Counted from the stretch's first letter, positions 15,853 to 24,572 are shown. The stretch is DNA of 64,000 nucleotides from Patescibacteria group bacterium (GCA_030583705.1 CP129471.1:114506-178505); one strand, 5' to 3'. Program-made: numbers and translations. Notes: generated by a model from the sequence alone, not told the origin.

Positions 15853-17097
15853 TTAACCTTTCTTTTCCATCGCTTCCAGTAGTCTTTTAACCGCTGCTAC
15901 GTAGGCGGCAGTGCGGAGGTCTATGGAGTGTTCTTGTGAGTATGTCCAGATTTGTTCAAAGGCTTTTTTCATTAAGTCTTTTAGTTTGTTGTTTACTTCT
16001 TCCAAACTCCAACTTTCTTCCTTAAGATTTTGTTGCCATTCAAAATAAGAAACAGCTACTCCACCGGCGTTAGCTAGCACGTCTGGTATAATAACAATAT
16101 TTTTTTCCGCTAATCTTTTACTAGCTGGCAAACTTATCGGTCCATTGGCTATCTCCACTATAACCGGGGCTTTTATTGCTTCTACATTATTTTCGGTAAT
16201 TACTCCATCTAAAGCCGAGGGTACCAGGATATCTACTTTAAGTTCTAATAAAGCTTCATTGGTAATAGCTTCACTGTTTGGGTAATCGGCTACTGAGCCG
16301 GTTTTTTCTTTATGAGAGATAACTTCTTTTATATTTAAACCTTCGGGATTATAAATACCTCCTTTTGAATCTGAAACAGCCACGATCTTCCAATTTGGTT
16401 TAACCAGCTCGGCAAAGTTAAGTCCGGCGTTGCCAAAACCCTGAATTGCTATAGCTAGCTTAGCATCGCTTTCTCCTCTTTTTTCTAAAAGAGCTTCAAG
16501 AGCGTAAACCGCACCTTGGGCGGTAGCTTTATCTCGTCCGGCTGAACCACCTTGTTCTAAGGGTTTACCGGTAATTACACCCGGAGCTGAGGTTTTAGTT
16601 ATTTTTTCATACTCATCTCTAAACCAAGCCATAATGGCCGGGGTAGTATAGACATCTGGAGCGGGAATGTCTCTGTGTGGACCCACTACCGGCTCAAGAG
16701 CTCTAGCTAAGCTTCTAGTTAGTCTTTCCAGTTCATTTTGACTAAGTTCTTTCGGGTTAACGATAACTCCGCCTTTGCCTCCTCCTAAGGGGATATCAAT
16801 GACGGCGCATTTAACGGCCATCCAAAAGGCCAGAGAGGTAACTTCTTCAAGATCAACTTGCGGATGATAGCGTATACCTCCTTTATATGGACCTCTCGCA
16901 CTATTATACTGTACACGATAACCTTTAAAGATCTTTGTTTCGCCGTTATCCATAGCCACCGGTAGGTTAACCTCCACAATTCTTTCCGCCTCTTTTAAAA
17001 TAGCTAAAAGATTTTTTCTTTCATCAAGCGGCAAAAGATTGTGTCTGACAATTATTTCATAAGCTTCTTCAAGTTGTTTAAGGTTATCTTTCATCAT
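15853..17097 (-). CDS. gdhA: Glu/Leu/Phe/Val dehydrogenase (glutamate dehydrogenase type)
   Basis: The 414-aa enzyme matches hexameric NAD(P)-dependent glutamate dehydrogenases, which interconvert glutamate with 2-oxoglutarate and ammonia. Visible signatures are the dimerisation/substrate segment GYRVQYNSARGPYKGGIRYHP, the catalytic lysine loop PLGGGKGGVIVNP, the DIPAPDVYT element and the Rossmann motif IQGFGNAG (about residues 218-225) followed by DSKGGIYNP. Two adjacent ATGs start the protein; the upstream one is used here. It lies downstream of trpS on the same strand, with a 25-bp tandem repeat between them. Most CPR bacteria lack much amino-acid metabolism, so this is one of few links to central nitrogen metabolism here. 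Glutamate as substrate is likely but not proved by sequence alone. Confidence 0.92.
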   Translation of the reverse strand: MMKDNLKQLEEAYEIIVRHNLLPLDERKNLLAILKEAERIVEVNLPVAMDNGETKIFKGYRVQYNSARGPYKGGIRYHPQVDLEEVTSLAFWMAVKCAVIDIPLGGGKGGVIVNPKELSQNELERLTRSLARALEPVVGPHRDIPAPDVYTTPAIMAWFRDEYEKITKTSAPGVITGKPLEQGGSAGRDKATAQGAVYALEALLEKRGESDAKLAIAIQGFGNAGLNFAELVKPNWKIVAVSDSKGGIYNPEGLNIKEVISHKEKTGSVADYPNSEAITNEALLELKVDILVPSALDGVITENNVEAIKAPVIVEIANGPISLPASKRLAEKNIVIIPDVLANAGGVAVSYFEWQQNLKEESWSLEEVNNKLKDLMKKAFEQIWTYSQEHSIDLRTAAYVAAVKRLLEAMEKKG

Positions 17098-17126
17098 AGG
17101 GTTATAGGGTTAGTTATAAGGTTAGA

Positions 17127-17201
17127 TTATCTTAGGTTGTTATTAAAAAATTATTTAAAGGTTGTTCTTTAATTATATTTCAAAGGTTGATTTTAATTAA
17201 G
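17127..17201. repeat. Three 25-bp tandem repeats before gdhA
   Basis: Three consecutive units at 17127-17151, 17152-17176 and 17177-17201 each carry GGTTG at the same place (17135, 17160, 17185) inside an AT-rich frame such as TATTTAAAGGTTGTTCTTTA. Shorter GGTTA units continue at 17120, 17108 and 17100 toward the gdhA start. The third unit overlaps the trpS stop codon. On the gdhA sense strand this is a row of CAACC boxes. It could be an operator or an mRNA protein-binding site. Confidence 0.6.
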
Positions 17202-18185
17202 ACCCATGGCTTGTTTGACTTTAACCATGGTTTCTTCGGCTAAAGGTAGAACTTTTTTAGCACCAGCTTTAAGAATATCTTTAATGTCATCATCTGAATA
17301 AGTGGACATTCTAGTCTGAAGATTTTGCAAGAAGTCGGCGGTTAAGTTAGCTAGGTCCTCTTTAAACTCTCCATAGCTTTTGTTCTCATACAAGGCTTCT
17401 AGCTCTTTAATATTTTTTTTACTTAAAGCTGAATAAATAGCTAATAAGTTAGAGATGGCCGGTTTCATCTGGGGGTTATAGATTACCCTTGATTCAGAAT
17501 CGGTAATCGCTCGTTTTATTTTCTTATGAGCCGAAAGAGGATCTTCGTTTAGACCAATACAACCGTTTTGGTTACCACTCTTACTCATTTTTTTAGAAGG
17601 GTCAATTAAAGACATAATGCGTGCTCCGGTTTCTTTAATTAAAGATTTGGGAACAACAAAGGTTTCCCCATACACAGTGTTAAAACGCCGCGCTAAAAGA
17701 CGAGTTAGCTCTATATGTTGAACTTGGTCTTCCCCGACTGGTACAACCTCGGTGTTGTACAGTAGAATATCTGCCGCCATTAGGGTGGGGTAGTTAAGTA
17801 GACCAGCACCAGGTCCTTCCTTGCCTTGATCCTTAGTTTTGTCCTTATACTGGGTCATTTTTTCCAATTCGGAAACTTTGGTAATAGTATTAAGCAACCA
17901 ACCCAGCTCGGTATGCTCTTTAATATCCGATTGCTGGAAAATAACCGAATCTTTCGGGTCAATACCGGCAGCCAGGTAAATTCTGGCGATATTTAAAATG
18001 GATTCTCGTAAGACATTTGGGTCTTGATGAACCGTAATGGCGTGATAGTCTACCACACAAAACAGACAGCGGTAGTCTTGTTGCAGATTAAGCCATTGAC
18101 TGATGGCCCCGATGTAGTTGCCCAGATGAAGATTTCCGGAAGGCTTAATAGCGGAAAAAAGGGTCGGACGGTTATTTGGTTTCAT
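17193..18185 (-). CDS. trpS: Tryptophanyl-tRNA synthetase
   Basis: This 330-aa class I synthetase charges tRNA-Trp. The HIGH-type motif is SGNLHLGNY (about residues 16-24) and the KMSKS loop is KKMSKSGN (about 198-205). Between them are the tryptophan-pocket segments VVDYHAITVHQDP and GEDQVQHIELTR. Length equals that of Bacillus/E. coli TrpRS, so it is complete. The gene lies between the slipin and gdhA genes on the minus strand, 27 bases after the slipin stop. No T-box leader or Trp-rich leader peptide is seen upstream. Confidence 0.96.
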   Translation of the reverse strand: MKPNNRPTLFSAIKPSGNLHLGNYIGAISQWLNLQQDYRCLFCVVDYHAITVHQDPNVLRESILNIARIYLAAGIDPKDSVIFQQSDIKEHTELGWLLNTITKVSELEKMTQYKDKTKDQGKEGPGAGLLNYPTLMAADILLYNTEVVPVGEDQVQHIELTRLLARRFNTVYGETFVVPKSLIKETGARIMSLIDPSKKMSKSGNQNGCIGLNEDPLSAHKKIKRAITDSESRVIYNPQMKPAISNLLAIYSALSKKNIKELEALYENKSYGEFKEDLANLTADFLQNLQTRMSTYSDDDIKDILKAGAKKVLPLAEETMVKVKQAMGLN

Positions 18186-18212
18186 AAGGTTATTAATCTT
18201 TATTAACGATTT

Positions 18213-18992
18213 TTATTTATCTTTTTTAGTTAAAGATTCAAAAGCTCTTAAAATTTCTAGAGGAACGGCAAAGACTATGGTATTGGATTGATCAGAGCTC
18301 ATATCATTAATGGACTGCAGGGTACGCAAATGAAGAGCCCCGGGAGCTTCGGATAAGGTATTGGCGGCTTTAGCCATATTGTCTGCGGCTGTTACTTCAC
18401 CTTCGGCGCGAATAATAACCGCTCTTCTTTCTCTTTCTGCCTCAGCTTGCTTGGCAATCGTTCTTTCCATATCTTCAGGTAGAGAAACATCTTTTAATTC
18501 AACATTATCAACTTGTATTCCCCAAGGATCACTGGCTTTGTCTACAATACCTTTAATGCGATCCGAAATCATGTCTCTTTGGCTAAGTAGCTCATCCAAC
18601 TCAACTTCTCCAACGACGTTACGCATAGTGGTTTGGGCTAATTGCGAAACAGCGTAAAAGAAATTTTCAACTTCCAAAACGGCTTTGGCTGAATCTTGGA
18701 CTTTGTAGTAAATAACAGCGTTAACCATTACCGGGATATTGTCTTTAGTGATGGCTTTTTGATCCGGTACGTCAACGGCCTTAACTCTCATATCTATTTT
18801 TTTTAAAGACTGAAAAATCGGAATAACCATGCGCCAACCCGGCTGAACGATGCGGGTGAATTTACCCATGGTAAATAAAAGACCTTTTTCGTATTGATTA
18901 ATCTGTCTTAAGAGGATTATTGTGGCGATAATCACCGCGATAATAAAAACAAAGAATGACATATATGGGAATAAATAATTAGTTAGAGACAA
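18213..18992 (-). CDS. SPFH/Band 7 protein (slipin, stomatin-like)
   Basis: The 259-aa protein has one N-terminal membrane helix (about residues 10-30), an SPFH domain (about 33-195; NQYEKGLLFTMGKF, RVKAVDVPDQKAITKDNIPV, VNAVIYYKV, MRNVVGEVELDELL, WGIQVDNVELKDVSLP), and an Ala/Glu-rich coiled coil (AEAERERRAVIIRAEGE). This is the bacterial slipin pattern. Such proteins oligomerise on the inner face of the membrane and often organise membrane proteases. The NfeD protease partner usual for some slipins is not adjacent. The longest frame begins with TTG at 18992; an ATG at 18962 gives a 249-aa protein beginning at the membrane helix and is equally plausible. Confidence 0.88.
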   Translation of the reverse strand: MSLTNYLFPYMSFFVFIIAVIIATIILLRQINQYEKGLLFTMGKFTRIVQPGWRMVIPIFQSLKKIDMRVKAVDVPDQKAITKDNIPVMVNAVIYYKVQDSAKAVLEVENFFYAVSQLAQTTMRNVVGEVELDELLSQRDMISDRIKGIVDKASDPWGIQVDNVELKDVSLPEDMERTIAKQAEAERERRAVIIRAEGEVTAADNMAKAANTLSEAPGALHLRTLQSINDMSSDQSNTIVFAVPLEILRAFESLTKKDK

Positions 18993-19116
18993 GCTCTAGT
19001 CTATTAACTATAGCTTATTTTTAGCCTTATATCAAGTTTATACTGATTATTAGAAAAGAGAACACCCCATCTATAGGGGTGGGGATAAGAGTTGTCTTAA
19101 GATAAAGCGGGACAGC

Positions 19117-19149
19117 CCCAGAGCTGGAATAGGTGAAACTCAGCCTGGG
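19117..19149. other. GC-rich hairpin between the slipin and ATPase genes
   Basis: CCCAG, one bulged A and GCTG pair with CAGC and CTGGG around a 14-base loop, a 9-bp stem. It lacks a T run on either strand, so it is not a normal terminator. It lies in the 202-base gap 18993-19194, which is much richer in G than its surroundings and holds no gene that I can support. Confidence 0.45.
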
Positions 19150-19152
19150 AGG

Positions 19153-19197
19153 GCGGGGAGATTCATATTAGCGTATAGGAAAAAGCGGGGAGATTCA
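19153..19197. repeat. 13-bp direct repeat at the end of the ATPase gene
   Basis: GCGGGGAGATTCA occurs at 19153-19165 and again at 19185-19197. The second copy contains the stop codon of the ATPase gene (minus strand). A repeated gene end suggests past insertion, deletion or slippage here. Confidence 0.55.
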
Positions 19198-20328
19198 ATT
19201 TATATAATCGGTAAAATTTTGACGAGAGATGACAGCAGTTTTTGCTTGAGGGTAGGCTTCTTTGAAATCCTTAAAAGGAGCTGGCTGTGTAGACCACTTG
19301 CATTCATAGGCCTCAATCTCATCACCTAGCTCAAACACCAAATCAACCTCTTGCCCTTTTTTGTTTCGCCAAAAATATAAGCCGTTGAAGTAGCTATTTT
19401 TTGTGACGGCTTTTTTATATAACTCCATACAAACAAAGTTTTCCCAAAGTGCTCCGATTTCTCTGGAATCACGATTGTCTAATTTTTGAAAGCGATCAAT
19501 TAAAGCATTACGTAATCCAATGTCGTAGAAAAAGTATTTAACGTTTTTACGGATTTCGTTTCGTGGGTTCTTGGCGAAGGCAGGAACTCGTTTTATAATA
19601 AATGATTTTTCCAACAGGTCTAAATAACGGATAATTTTCTTATGGTCTGTTTCACCAACGTCTTTGGCTAGTTTGGTGGCGGAAACCTCGTTGCCGATTT
19701 GCAAGGCCAGAGCTTTAGTTATTTTTAACAGTAGGGACGGAGACTTTAAACGATCAAGCGCTAAAATATCTTTAAATAGATATGAGCTAACCAATTCTTG
19801 CAAGAGCTGTTGTTTTTTAATCTCATTATTTTGTGCCAGGATCTCTGGATAAAATCCATAAAGGAGCAGTGATTCAAGATTATTTTCTTTGTCAAAATTG
19901 TTGCCATCTATCTCATTGAGGGCGATAGGCATAAGCTTTACTTCAAACTGCCGACCCGTTAATGGTTCGCCTATTTTTTGAGCAAGATCGAACGAGGATG
20001 ATCCAGTTAGAATGAGTTTTTTCTCTGGAAAGGCATCAACTATCATTTTTGCCGCCATTCCGATCTTGGGTATTTGTTGGGCCTCATCAATAACAATAAC
20101 ATCATACTGTTCAGCATAGGTAAGAATTTTAGCTCTTCTTTGTCCACTGAGTAACTCTTGTAGATTTAAATCATCGCCAATATCATAGCGAGATTGAACG
20201 TTTTTTGGTAGATTGGCCAGATATTGCTTAACGAGAGTCGTTTTTCCCACTCTTCTTGGGCCATAGAGAACCAGGGCTCTTTTAGGCCAGAGCATGGTTT
20301 CAATAGATTGTTTTCGTTTAAATTTCAT
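19195..20328 (-). CDS. AAA_14/DUF4143 family ATPase
   Basis: The 377-aa protein has an AAA-type domain: Walker A GPRRVGKTT (about residues 24-32), Walker B VIVIDEAQQIP (about 75-85) and sensor LILTGSSSFDLAQ (about 105-117). A winged-helix-like middle follows. The C-terminal DUF4143 part has a nuclease-fold-like strand order ending in GQEVDLVFELGDEIEAYECKWS (written here in two parts: GQEVDLVFEL, EIEAYECKW). Such ATPases are widespread, often stand-alone and mobile, with no settled function. It has its own promoter-like region and is set off from its neighbours by unusual G-rich DNA, which hints at acquisition. Confidence 0.88.
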   Translation of the reverse strand: MKFKRKQSIETMLWPKRALVLYGPRRVGKTTLVKQYLANLPKNVQSRYDIGDDLNLQELLSGQRRAKILTYAEQYDVIVIDEAQQIPKIGMAAKMIVDAFPEKKLILTGSSSFDLAQKIGEPLTGRQFEVKLMPIALNEIDGNNFDKENNLESLLLYGFYPEILAQNNEIKKQQLLQELVSSYLFKDILALDRLKSPSLLLKITKALALQIGNEVSATKLAKDVGETDHKKIIRYLDLLEKSFIIKRVPAFAKNPRNEIRKNVKYFFYDIGLRNALIDRFQKLDNRDSREIGALWENFVCMELYKKAVTKNSYFNGLYFWRNKKGQEVDLVFELGDEIEAYECKWSTQPAPFKDFKEAYPQAKTAVISRQNFTDYIN

Positions 20329-20330
20329 AT

Positions 20331-20372
20331 TTTTAGGGTATCATACACCCGAAAAAATGTCAATTTTAGGGT
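20331..20372 (-). promoter_or_regulatory. Promoter/operator-like region of the ATPase gene
   Basis: On the minus strand a perfect TTGACA lies between two copies of ACCCTAAAA (plus-strand coordinates 20331-20339 and 20364-20372), and a GGGT...ACCC inverted pair spans the expected -10 area. The -10 itself is weak. Repeats flanking the -35 suggest a binding site for a regulator, possibly the ATPase itself. Confidence 0.4.
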
Positions 20373-20386
20373 TTGCCATACTCTGA

Positions 20387-21481
20387 TTATATCTCTACCC
20401 CGGGATCAACTCTTAATTTTGCCCAAGGAGTGGTTTTTTTGGCTTTAAACTTAAAATAAGCAGCAGCAGCGATCATGGCGGCGTTATCGGTAGTGTAGGC
20501 CATAGGGGGCATAGCAAAGGACAAATTAGCCTTAGTTACTTCTTTTTTGAGTCTTTCTCTTAAGGTTTTATTGGCGGCTACTCCGCCGGCCAACATAACC
20601 GATTTTACTTTATAATTTAGGGCAGCTTTAAGGGTTTTATGAACAAGAACATCAACCACCGCTTGTTCAAAAGCATAGGCATACTCTTCCACTCTTTTTT
20701 TATAGTTTTTATCTTTTTTTATTTCATACAGTAAAGCGGTTTTAAGTCCTGAGAAAGAAAAATCATAATCTTTGGAGTACATCATTGGGCGGGGTAGAAT
20801 TATTTTTGTCAGATTAGTTTTTGTTAGATCAGCTTGCTTGCTAGAGTTTTCTTTGTTGGCTGCTTTTATTTTCTTTTTTGTTATATTTTTTATATAACGT
20901 TCTGCCTTTTGGGAAATTAAAGGGCCACCAGGATAACCAAGACCGAGCAGTTGGGCGGCTTTATCAAAGGCTTCGCCGGCTGCGTCGTCTCTGGTTTGTC
21001 CGATAGTTTGGTAATTAAGGTGATCTTTCATTAAAACTAATTGAGTATGTCCCCCTGAAACAGTTAAGATAATGGCTGGTAGTTTAGGAGTATTGTCTAT
21101 AAAGTTACTGTATAGGTGTCCCTCAATATGATTAACGGCTACGATTGGTAGATTCCAAGCATAGGATAATGTCTTAGCGGTTTCTAAGCCGGTCATTAAG
21201 GAGGTAATCAGTCCGGGACCGATAGTTACTCCTATGGCAGATAATTGCTTATGGGCATTTTGTTTATTTAAACCAGCTTCTTTCAAAGCTTCTTCAATTA
21301 TCGGGAGAATGTTAAGCACATGTTCTCTGGCGGCGATTTCCGGTACCACTCCTCCGTATTTTTTATGTAAAGAGATTTGTGAGGCGACTTTATTGGATAA
21401 TAGCTTAAGTTTACCACCTCGCCCTTCAATTACGGCGGCGGCGGTTTCATCACAACTGGTTTCAATAGCAAGGATTTTCAT
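20387..21481 (-). CDS. tsaD: tRNA N6-adenosine threonylcarbamoyltransferase
   Basis: The 364-aa protein transfers threonylcarbamoyl to A37 of ANN-reading tRNAs together with TsaB and TsaE, neither of which is in this window. The Kae1/TsaD hallmarks are seen: start MKILAIETSCDETAAAVIE, metal ligands H118 and H122 in HIEGH, TVSGGHTQLVL, the GEAFDKAAQLLGLGYPGG element, and SGLKTALL. A Lys/Asn-rich insertion of about 40 residues (about 190-235; KKKIKAANKENSSKQ) interrupts the usual sequence before PRPM. Apart from that the length is normal. It has no close upstream partner on its strand. Confidence 0.95.
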   Translation of the reverse strand: MKILAIETSCDETAAAVIEGRGGKLKLLSNKVASQISLHKKYGGVVPEIAAREHVLNILPIIEEALKEAGLNKQNAHKQLSAIGVTIGPGLITSLMTGLETAKTLSYAWNLPIVAVNHIEGHLYSNFIDNTPKLPAIILTVSGGHTQLVLMKDHLNYQTIGQTRDDAAGEAFDKAAQLLGLGYPGGPLISQKAERYIKNITKKKIKAANKENSSKQADLTKTNLTKIILPRPMMYSKDYDFSFSGLKTALLYEIKKDKNYKKRVEEYAYAFEQAVVDVLVHKTLKAALNYKVKSVMLAGGVAANKTLRERLKKEVTKANLSFAMPPMAYTTDNAAMIAAAAYFKFKAKKTTPWAKLRVDPGVEI

Positions 21482-21589
21482 AAATTAAGATAATAGGTAT
21501 ATAATTATAATAGCTATATAATACGGTAATTATTCAAGGTACTCTTTACTATAGCAGAAATTGTGCTAATATGATACTTTAAGAATATC

Positions 21590-21671
21590 GCGGACGTGGT
21601 GAAATTGGTATACACGCCAGCCTTAGGAGCTGGTGCCTCACGGCGTGAGAGTTCGAGTCTCTCCGTCCGCA
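21590..21671 (+). tRNA. tRNA-Leu (anticodon UAG)
   Basis: The 82-base sequence folds as a class II tRNA. The acceptor arms GCGGACG and CGTCCGC pair fully, the D arm contains GGTATAC, the anticodon stem CCAGC/GCTGG encloses loop CTTAGGA with TAG at 21624-21626, there is a long variable arm (TGCCTCACGGCGTGA region), and the T loop is GTTCGAGTC. The discriminator is A at 21671 and no CCA is encoded. Confidence 0.95.
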
Positions 21672-21757
21672 CAATATAAATTTCTATAATTTTTGATTTT
21701 GATTTATTTTTTAGGCCTTGTCTTCGCGATAGTTTTTTGAAGTCAGCTTTTACTTCT

Positions 21758-21786
21758 TTGCGCCTCTTTGTTTTTTATGGTATACT
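21758..21786 (+). promoter_or_regulatory. Predicted sigma70 promoter for the DUF4870 gene
   Basis: TTGCGC (21758-21763) and TATACT (21781-21786) are 17 bases apart, 32 bases before the start codon at 21819. The same TTGCGC box is used in the predicted pilin promoters. Confidence 0.6.
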
Positions 21787-21818
21787 AGGGGTACATTTAA
21801 TTATTAACTTTTATCCCT

Positions 21819-22142
21819 ATGACTCTTAATTCATCCAACATTATTGACCCCGACGTAGAGGCCAATAAAATATATGCTGTTTTGTCCTATCTTTGGATCC
21901 TTTGTCTGATTCCTCTTCTCTTTAGACGTGGCTCTTCTTTTGCACAGTTTCATGCCAAACAAGGTTTTGTTCTTTTTGTCGTTCAGGTTATCGTTAGTCT
22001 TCTGCAGTTTATCCCGATCTTTGGGCAGATTTTATTAGTCTTGGTTATTATTCTATCTGTTGTTGGTATTATTAAAGCCTATAATGGTGAGCGTTGGGAG
22101 ATGCCTTTTATTTACCAATGGAGTAAAAAAATCAGTTTATAA
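21819..22142 (+). CDS. DUF4870/Tic20-like small membrane protein
   Basis: The 107-aa protein has about three hydrophobic helices (residues about 18-36, 47-65 and 70-90) and the signature FAQFHAKQGFVLF followed by GIIKAYNGERWEMPFIY, typical of the DUF4870 family. Members sit in the cytoplasmic membrane; the biochemical role is not established. It is 57 bases upstream of ppsA on the same strand and may be cotranscribed. The start ATG has the predicted promoter just upstream. Confidence 0.8.
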   Translation: MTLNSSNIIDPDVEANKIYAVLSYLWILCLIPLLFRRGSSFAQFHAKQGFVLFVVQVIVSLLQFIPIFGQILLVLVIILSVVGIIKAYNGERWEMPFIYQWSKKISL

Positions 22143-22199
22143 ATCGTAATGACAATAAATATCTTTATTTAAAATTTATTCTTTTTTTATTTTTCTTTT

Positions 22200-24572
22200 A
22201 TGATCTTTACTAAATTCTTTAAAGACTTGACCATTAAGGACGTACCCTCGGTAGGCGGCAAGAACGCCTCTTTAGGGGAGATGTTTAGAACTTTAGGTAA
22301 GCAAAAAATTCACGTACCTAACGGTTTTGCCACTACTGCCGACGCTTACCGATACTTTTTTAAAGAGACAGGTTTAATGGAGAAGATTAGGCAGACTCTT
22401 AAGGGACTTGATACTCATAATGTTACCGACCTGGCTCGTCGCGGTAAAATTATTAGAGCAGCTATTGTTAAAGAAGAATTTCCACTTGATCTTAAAAAAG
22501 CCGTAGTTAAAGCTTATGACGAGTTAAGTCGTTATTATGGAGTTAAAAATCTTCATGTAGCAGTTCGTTCGTCAGCTACGGCTGAAGATTTGCCTGACGC
22601 TTCTTTTGCCGGGCAACAGGAAACTTATCTTAATATTTCTGGTCATGAGGCTCTACTTAAAGCGGTTAAAGAGTGTATTGCTTCTTTATTTACCAATCGG
22701 GCTATTTCTTATCGGGTAGATAAAGGTTTTGATCATTTTGATATTGCTTTGTCTGTTGGTGTGCAAAAGATGGTTCGTTCGGATTTGGCTTCTTCCGGGG
22801 TCATGTTTTCTATTGATACCGAGTCCGGTTTTGCTAACGCTGTTTTAATTAACTCAATTTACGGTCTGGGTGAAAATATTGTGCAGGGTAAAGTTAGCCC
22901 TGATGAGTTTTTTGTTTTTAAGCCAACTGGACAAATTATTTATCGCTCAATCGGCAAAAAGCATTTGAAAATGGTTTATAATACCAAGGGGCCTAGTCCG
23001 GTTAAAGATGTACCGGTTTCTAAAAAAGATCGTCTTAAATCTTCCATCACTGATAAGCAAGTTAAAGAGCTGGCTAGAGCGGCCATGATTATTGAAAAAC
23101 ATTATGGACGACCAATGGATATGGAGTGGGCTTTAGATGGTTTGGATAATAAACTATATATAGTTCAGGCTAGACCTGAAACCATTCACAGTGTTCGTGA
23201 TTACAGTGTTATTGAACATTATCGTTTGTCTAAAACCCCTAAGCCTTTAGTTAAGGGTAAAAGCGTTGGCACGAAAATTGGTTCTGGGGTTGCTAACCGT
23301 ATCATGAGCATTAAAGATATTGCCTCTTTTAAAAAAGGACAGGTTTTGGTAACTGACATGACCGATCCGGATTGGGAGCCGATTATGAAAATCGCTTCGG
23401 CTATTGTAACAGACAAGGGTGGACGAACTTGTCATGCTGCTATCATTTCTCGAGAAATGGGCATTCCTTGCGTAGTGGGTACGGAAAACGCCACTACTAA
23501 ACTTAAGAGTGGAGATAATTTAACGGTTAGTTGCGCTCAAGGTGATGATGGTTATGTTTATGACGGTATCATCCCTTATAAGGTGGAAAAAACCGACATT
23601 AAGAATCTTGGAAAAACTAAAACTAAGATCATGATGAACATTGGTTCACCGGAAATGGCTTTTGAATCTTCTTTTATTCCTAATGACGGAGTAGGGTTAG
23701 CTAGACAAGAGTTTATTATTAATAACTATATTAAAGTACACCCCTTGGCCCTTATTAAATATCCTAATTTGGCCGATAAAAAAGCTAAAGCCAAGATTGC
23801 TCGTTTAACTGAAGGCTATACAGATAAAAAACAATTTTTTATAGACAAATTAGCTGAGGGAGTGGCTTTGATCGCTGCCGCTTTTTATCCCAAGCCGGTA
23901 ATTGTTCGCTTATCTGATTTTAAATCTAACGAATACGCCAACTTAATTGGTGGCAGAGAGTTTGAGCCGATTGAAGCTAATCCGATGATCGGTTGGAGAG
24001 GCGCTAGTCGTTATTATGATCCTGCTTATGAACCGGCCTTTGCTTTGGAGTGCGCAGCCTTAAAAACCGTGCGTGATAAAATGGGCTTAGCTAATGTTAA
24101 AGTTATGATTCCGATTTGTCGGACAGTGGAAGAAGGTAAAAGAGTTATTGCTTTAATGGATAAGTACGGTCTTAAACAAGGTGTTAACGATTTGGAAGTT
24201 TATGTTATGGCAGAAATTCCGGCTAATATAATTTTAGCCGAAGAGTTTGCCAAAGTTTTTGACGGTTTTTCCATTGGCTCCAATGACTTAACCCAGCTTA
24301 CTCTCGGTATTGATCGTGATGCTGGTAATTTAAATATTGCTGGTGTTTCCAATGAAAAGAATGAAGCTGTTAAATCTTTGATTCGTTACTTGATTACTGT
24401 TGGTAAAAGAACCAAAACCAAGGTAGGTATTTGTGGACAGGGTCCAAGCGACTTTCCGGAGTTTGCCCGTTTCTTGGTGGAATGCGGTATTGACAGTTTG
24501 TCCTTAAATCCCGATACTGTCATTAAGACAACTTTGGATATTGTTAAAACCGAAAAACGTCTGAAGAAATAA
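22200..24572 (+). CDS. ppsA: Phosphoenolpyruvate synthase
   Basis: The 790-aa enzyme makes phosphoenolpyruvate from pyruvate and ATP (giving AMP and phosphate). It has the N-terminal ATP-grasp domain (VGGKNASLGEM, RSSATAEDLPDASFAGQQET), the phosphohistidine swivelling domain with GGRTCHAAIISREMGIP (catalytic H412), and the C-terminal TIM barrel with SIGSNDLTQLTLGIDRD and the GICGQGPSD catalytic-cysteine motif. Length matches E. coli PpsA (792 aa). In CPR cells, which often lack full glycolysis or gluconeogenesis, it connects pyruvate with sugar-phosphate supply. It may be cotranscribed with the upstream membrane protein. Confidence 0.96.
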   Translation: MIFTKFFKDLTIKDVPSVGGKNASLGEMFRTLGKQKIHVPNGFATTADAYRYFFKETGLMEKIRQTLKGLDTHNVTDLARRGKIIRAAIVKEEFPLDLKKAVVKAYDELSRYYGVKNLHVAVRSSATAEDLPDASFAGQQETYLNISGHEALLKAVKECIASLFTNRAISYRVDKGFDHFDIALSVGVQKMVRSDLASSGVMFSIDTESGFANAVLINSIYGLGENIVQGKVSPDEFFVFKPTGQIIYRSIGKKHLKMVYNTKGPSPVKDVPVSKKDRLKSSITDKQVKELARAAMIIEKHYGRPMDMEWALDGLDNKLYIVQARPETIHSVRDYSVIEHYRLSKTPKPLVKGKSVGTKIGSGVANRIMSIKDIASFKKGQVLVTDMTDPDWEPIMKIASAIVTDKGGRTCHAAIISREMGIPCVVGTENATTKLKSGDNLTVSCAQGDDGYVYDGIIPYKVEKTDIKNLGKTKTKIMMNIGSPEMAFESSFIPNDGVGLARQEFIINNYIKVHPLALIKYPNLADKKAKAKIARLTEGYTDKKQFFIDKLAEGVALIAAAFYPKPVIVRLSDFKSNEYANLIGGREFEPIEANPMIGWRGASRYYDPAYEPAFALECAALKTVRDKMGLANVKVMIPICRTVEEGKRVIALMDKYGLKQGVNDLEVYVMAEIPANIILAEEFAKVFDGFSIGSNDLTQLTLGIDRDAGNLNIAGVSNEKNEAVKSLIRYLITVGKRTKTKVGICGQGPSDFPEFARFLVECGIDSLSLNPDTVIKTTLDIVKTEKRLKK

